A stretch of 24,333 bases of DNA from Candidatus Rifleibacteriota bacterium (lineage in GTDB: Bacteria; Riflebacteria; Ozemobacteria; Ozemobacterales; Ozemobacteraceae), in NCBI GenBank assembly GCA_017526725.1, contig JAFXRA010000062.1:1-24333 (forward strand). Direction: 5' to 3'. Below the pieces are notes generated by a model. The model made no database searches. It saw only the letters and a list, made by a program, of their open reading frames with translations, and was not told the origin of the DNA. The translations under genes and the position numbers were made by a program. Position 1 is the stretch's first letter; each line of letters begins with the position of its first letter. Below, one piece after another: positions 22,262 through 24,333 of the stretch.

Positions 22262-24333
22262 AACAATCCTATTACTTCTTTCTATGCCGCTTTCACAAGC
22301 AGCAACAGTTGAATCTGTTTATGAAGATTCTATTTCCCGCAACCTTGCACAAATGGAAGAATTTTACCGTCAAGGCAGATGGGAAGAAGCAATGCATATT
22401 GGCAGAGGAATTCTTAAAGACGCTCCCAAGGATTCCAAAGCGGCCTATCGTGCACAAGATTTAATTGTTCTTTCTTTAGACGGAAAAAGCAAAGAAATCC
22501 TTGCCAATGAAGCTAGAAAGAAAAAACGTCAACAAGAAGATGATGCTGCAACCCTTATAAATGAAGGGAATTCTCTTATTTCCCAGAATAATTATTCAGC
22601 AGCAGCAGATAGATTATCCCGAGCTTTAAAACTTAGCAGCGGAGATGCACAAACCTGGTTTCTAGCAGGTTATGCCTATCTGAAAACCGGTAGAAGAAAA
22701 GAAGCCTACAAAGCGTTATCACAATGTTTAAAACTAGATCCGAATCATGAACGTGCTCTTTTCAATATTGCCGGACTTAGCTATGAATTTAATCATAGTC
22801 AGGAAGCCGAAAACTATGCCAAACGCTTAATTGTAGTAATTGAAAGAAAACTTATTGAATATAAGCAAGTTTTTTCTGGGCAAAAAAGCAAAGGCCTAAA
22901 TGATAAAGCCATGGCTACCACAAGAAAGATTACTGCTCTACAGAATAATCTAGCTCAAGCCTGCAGTATGCATGGTATTTTAGCTCAAAACCGTAAAGCA
23001 TACCAGGAAGCTTTACCATCTTTAGAAAAAGCTGCTAAATTAAACCCCAACAATTCCGAAAACTGGTTCCGTTTAGGAAATTGTTATATGAGTTTAAAGA
23101 TTTATCATCAGGCTTCTATAGCATTAGAACAAGCTGTTCTAATCAGAGAAAACAAATTAAAAGAATATAGTGATTCAGCCAATAAGCTTTTTGACTCTGG
23201 AAAAAGCGATGAAGCTGTTGAAGCAGAATTAAAAACAAGAAAACTTAAACTGGAAACCGCTCAGGCTCTATATGCATTAGCTCTGACCAATGCCAAGAAA
23301 GGCGATAACAGAACAGCTTTAAGTAATATCAACAACGCCCTTCAATTAAAACCGGACTTTATTGAAGCCAGATATAATCGAGCACTTATATTAGCGCAAA
23401 ACAACGAGATAGATGATGCTCTTGAAGAAATGCGCAAAGTTTTGAAAGACTGCCCGCCCAATAGCCAGCAGGCCAAAAATGCAATCAAAACCATCACTAT
23501 TATGATGGACCAGATTGCCCGTCGAGATTCACCAACAACTTATGTTGCTTCAAAAGCTTCAACCAAAACAGTTGAAGTCAATAAGAAAATCAAAGATATG
23601 GCCGGTTTAGGCGGTAAAGAAGCAGAAGAAAGACTAGAAGACGTATTTCCAAGATTAAGAGAAATCGCTAAACTTGTTAATATGCGCAACTATGATGAGG
23701 CTGTAAGAAGACTTATATATCTTAGAAGCAGTCATCCTGACATCGCAGATATACATTCTATACTAGCTCAATGCTATATGGAATTAAACAGACTGGATGA
23801 TGCAGAAAAAAGTTTTTCTAGAGCTTTAACACTTCAGCCTAATCATGAAGAAGCATTAAATGGCTTGGCTTATATATATGCAACAAGAGAAGAAAAGCTT
23901 GACGTTGCACTTAAATATGCAAAGAAAGCAATTGAAATAAATGGAATGAAAGCAGAATTCCACCATACTCTAGGTTGGGTTCTCTTTAAATCTGGTGAGC
24001 TGAAAAGTTCTATTCAATCTTTTAAGAGAGCATTAGATTTAAATCCAAATTATATAATTGCCAGATACAATCTAGGATTAGCCTATTATCTTACCAAAGA
24101 TTACAGACAAGCACTAGATGCATTCAACTCTGTATTAGATCTTAATCCAACCCATGATAAGGCATTGATGTTTAAAGCTATAGCCTTAGCCAAGACTAAT
24201 AATGCAGAAGAAGCTGTAGCTACTCTTGAAAAGCTTAAGAAAAATACAATTTCAAATTCAGCTTTAAATAAAGTAGTTGCAAATCTTCAGAAGAAAATTG
24301 AGTTGGCTCATTTTAGACATACTGAGTTACCAG
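22239..24333 (+). CDS. Exported tetratricopeptide-repeat protein (3' end outside window)
   Basis: At least 698 residues; the frame is open to the window end. An N-terminal signal peptide (about 1-22, SATILLLLSMPLSQAA) is followed by about a dozen TPR units: clear ones include NNYSAAADRLSRALKL, GRRKEAYKALSQCLKLDP, KAYQEALPSLEKAAKLNP, RLDDAEKSFSRALTLQP, ELKSSIQSFKRALDLNP and DYRQALDAFNSVLDLNP. A Lys/Glu-rich connector lies at about 430-470 between two TPR blocks. It is probably a periplasmic or outer-membrane-associated scaffold. Being 1.2 kb from pilQ it might serve pilus biogenesis (as the TPR pilotins do), but nothing in the sequence proves this. Translation starts at ATG 22239, with no clear ribosome site. 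Confidence 0.85.
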   Translation, partial: MKKHILSATILLLLSMPLSQAATVESVYEDSISRNLAQMEEFYRQGRWEEAMHIGRGILKDAPKDSKAAYRAQDLIVLSLDGKSKEILANEARKKKRQQEDDAATLINEGNSLISQNNYSAAADRLSRALKLSSGDAQTWFLAGYAYLKTGRRKEAYKALSQCLKLDPNHERALFNIAGLSYEFNHSQEAENYAKRLIVVIERKLIEYKQVFSGQKSKGLNDKAMATTRKITALQNNLAQACSMHGILAQNRKAYQEALPSLEKAAKLNPNNSENWFRLGNCYMSLKIYHQASIALEQAVLIRENKLKEYSDSANKLFDSGKSDEAVEAELKTRKLKLETAQALYALALTNAKKGDNRTALSNINNALQLKPDFIEARYNRALILAQNNEIDDALEEMRKVLKDCPPNSQQAKNAIKTITIMMDQIARRDSPTTYVASKASTKTVEVNKKIKDMAGLGGKEAEERLEDVFPRLREIAKLVNMRNYDEAVRRLIYLRSSHPDIADIHSILAQCYMELNRLDDAEKSFSRALTLQPNHEEALNGLAYIYATREEKLDVALKYAKKAIEINGMKAEFHHTLGWVLFKSGELKSSIQSFKRALDLNPNYIIARYNLGLAYYLTKDYRQALDAFNSVLDLNPTHDKALMFKAIALAKTNNAEEAVATLEKLKKNTISNSALNKVVANLQKKIELAHFRHTELP

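Overview
The window comes from a low-GC (roughly 40 %) bacterium with two membranes. It carries a PilM-N-O-P-Q type IV pilus alignment complex ending in an outer-membrane secretin, together with several Sec-exported proteins. Wide protein divergence, TTG starts, a SpoIID-type protein alongside a secretin, and a GcvT-SHMT fusion suggest a poorly sampled diderm lineage (something like Riflebacteria or Elusimicrobia) rather than a proteobacterium. The sequence alone does not fix the taxon. Some intergenic repeats remind me of ones seen in gut anaerobes, which would fit a gut or rumen habitat; this is recall, not a search result.

Layout. (1) 44-715: a B3/B4-domain protein, then a 570-bp spacer filled with hairpins, a modular 8-bp repeat array, a terminator and the leader of the next operon. 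(2) 1287-7086: glycine cleavage genes, starting with an in-frame fusion of aminomethyltransferase (GcvT) to serine hydroxymethyltransferase (GlyA), then gcvH, gcvPA and gcvPB with touching or overlapping ends. A 281-bp hairpin-dense spacer with a G-quadruplex motif separates these from lplA and lpdA (7368-9739). Together this strand encodes everything for 2 glycine -> serine + CO2 + NH3 + NADH, plus lipoylation of H protein and its reoxidation. (3) 9758-12186, minus strand: acylphosphatase and an unusual two-part protein whose C-terminal half is DnaB/RecA-like with degraded ATPase motifs. (4) 12340-16365: miaB, queH and a SpoIID/LytB-domain protein. (5) 16478-20992: pilMNOP, a strong terminator, then pilQ as its own unit. 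(6) A bidirectional terminator separates pilQ from convergent aroC. Divergent from aroC is an exported TPR protein that runs off the window end.

The most notable items are the GcvT-SHMT fusion heading a complete glycine/serine module; the array of 8-bp TGTGRGAC repeats separated by 14-16-bp palindromic spacers, found in two intergenic regions with spacers in the same order; and the degenerate DnaB-like protein with a primase-like hint in its N-terminal half.
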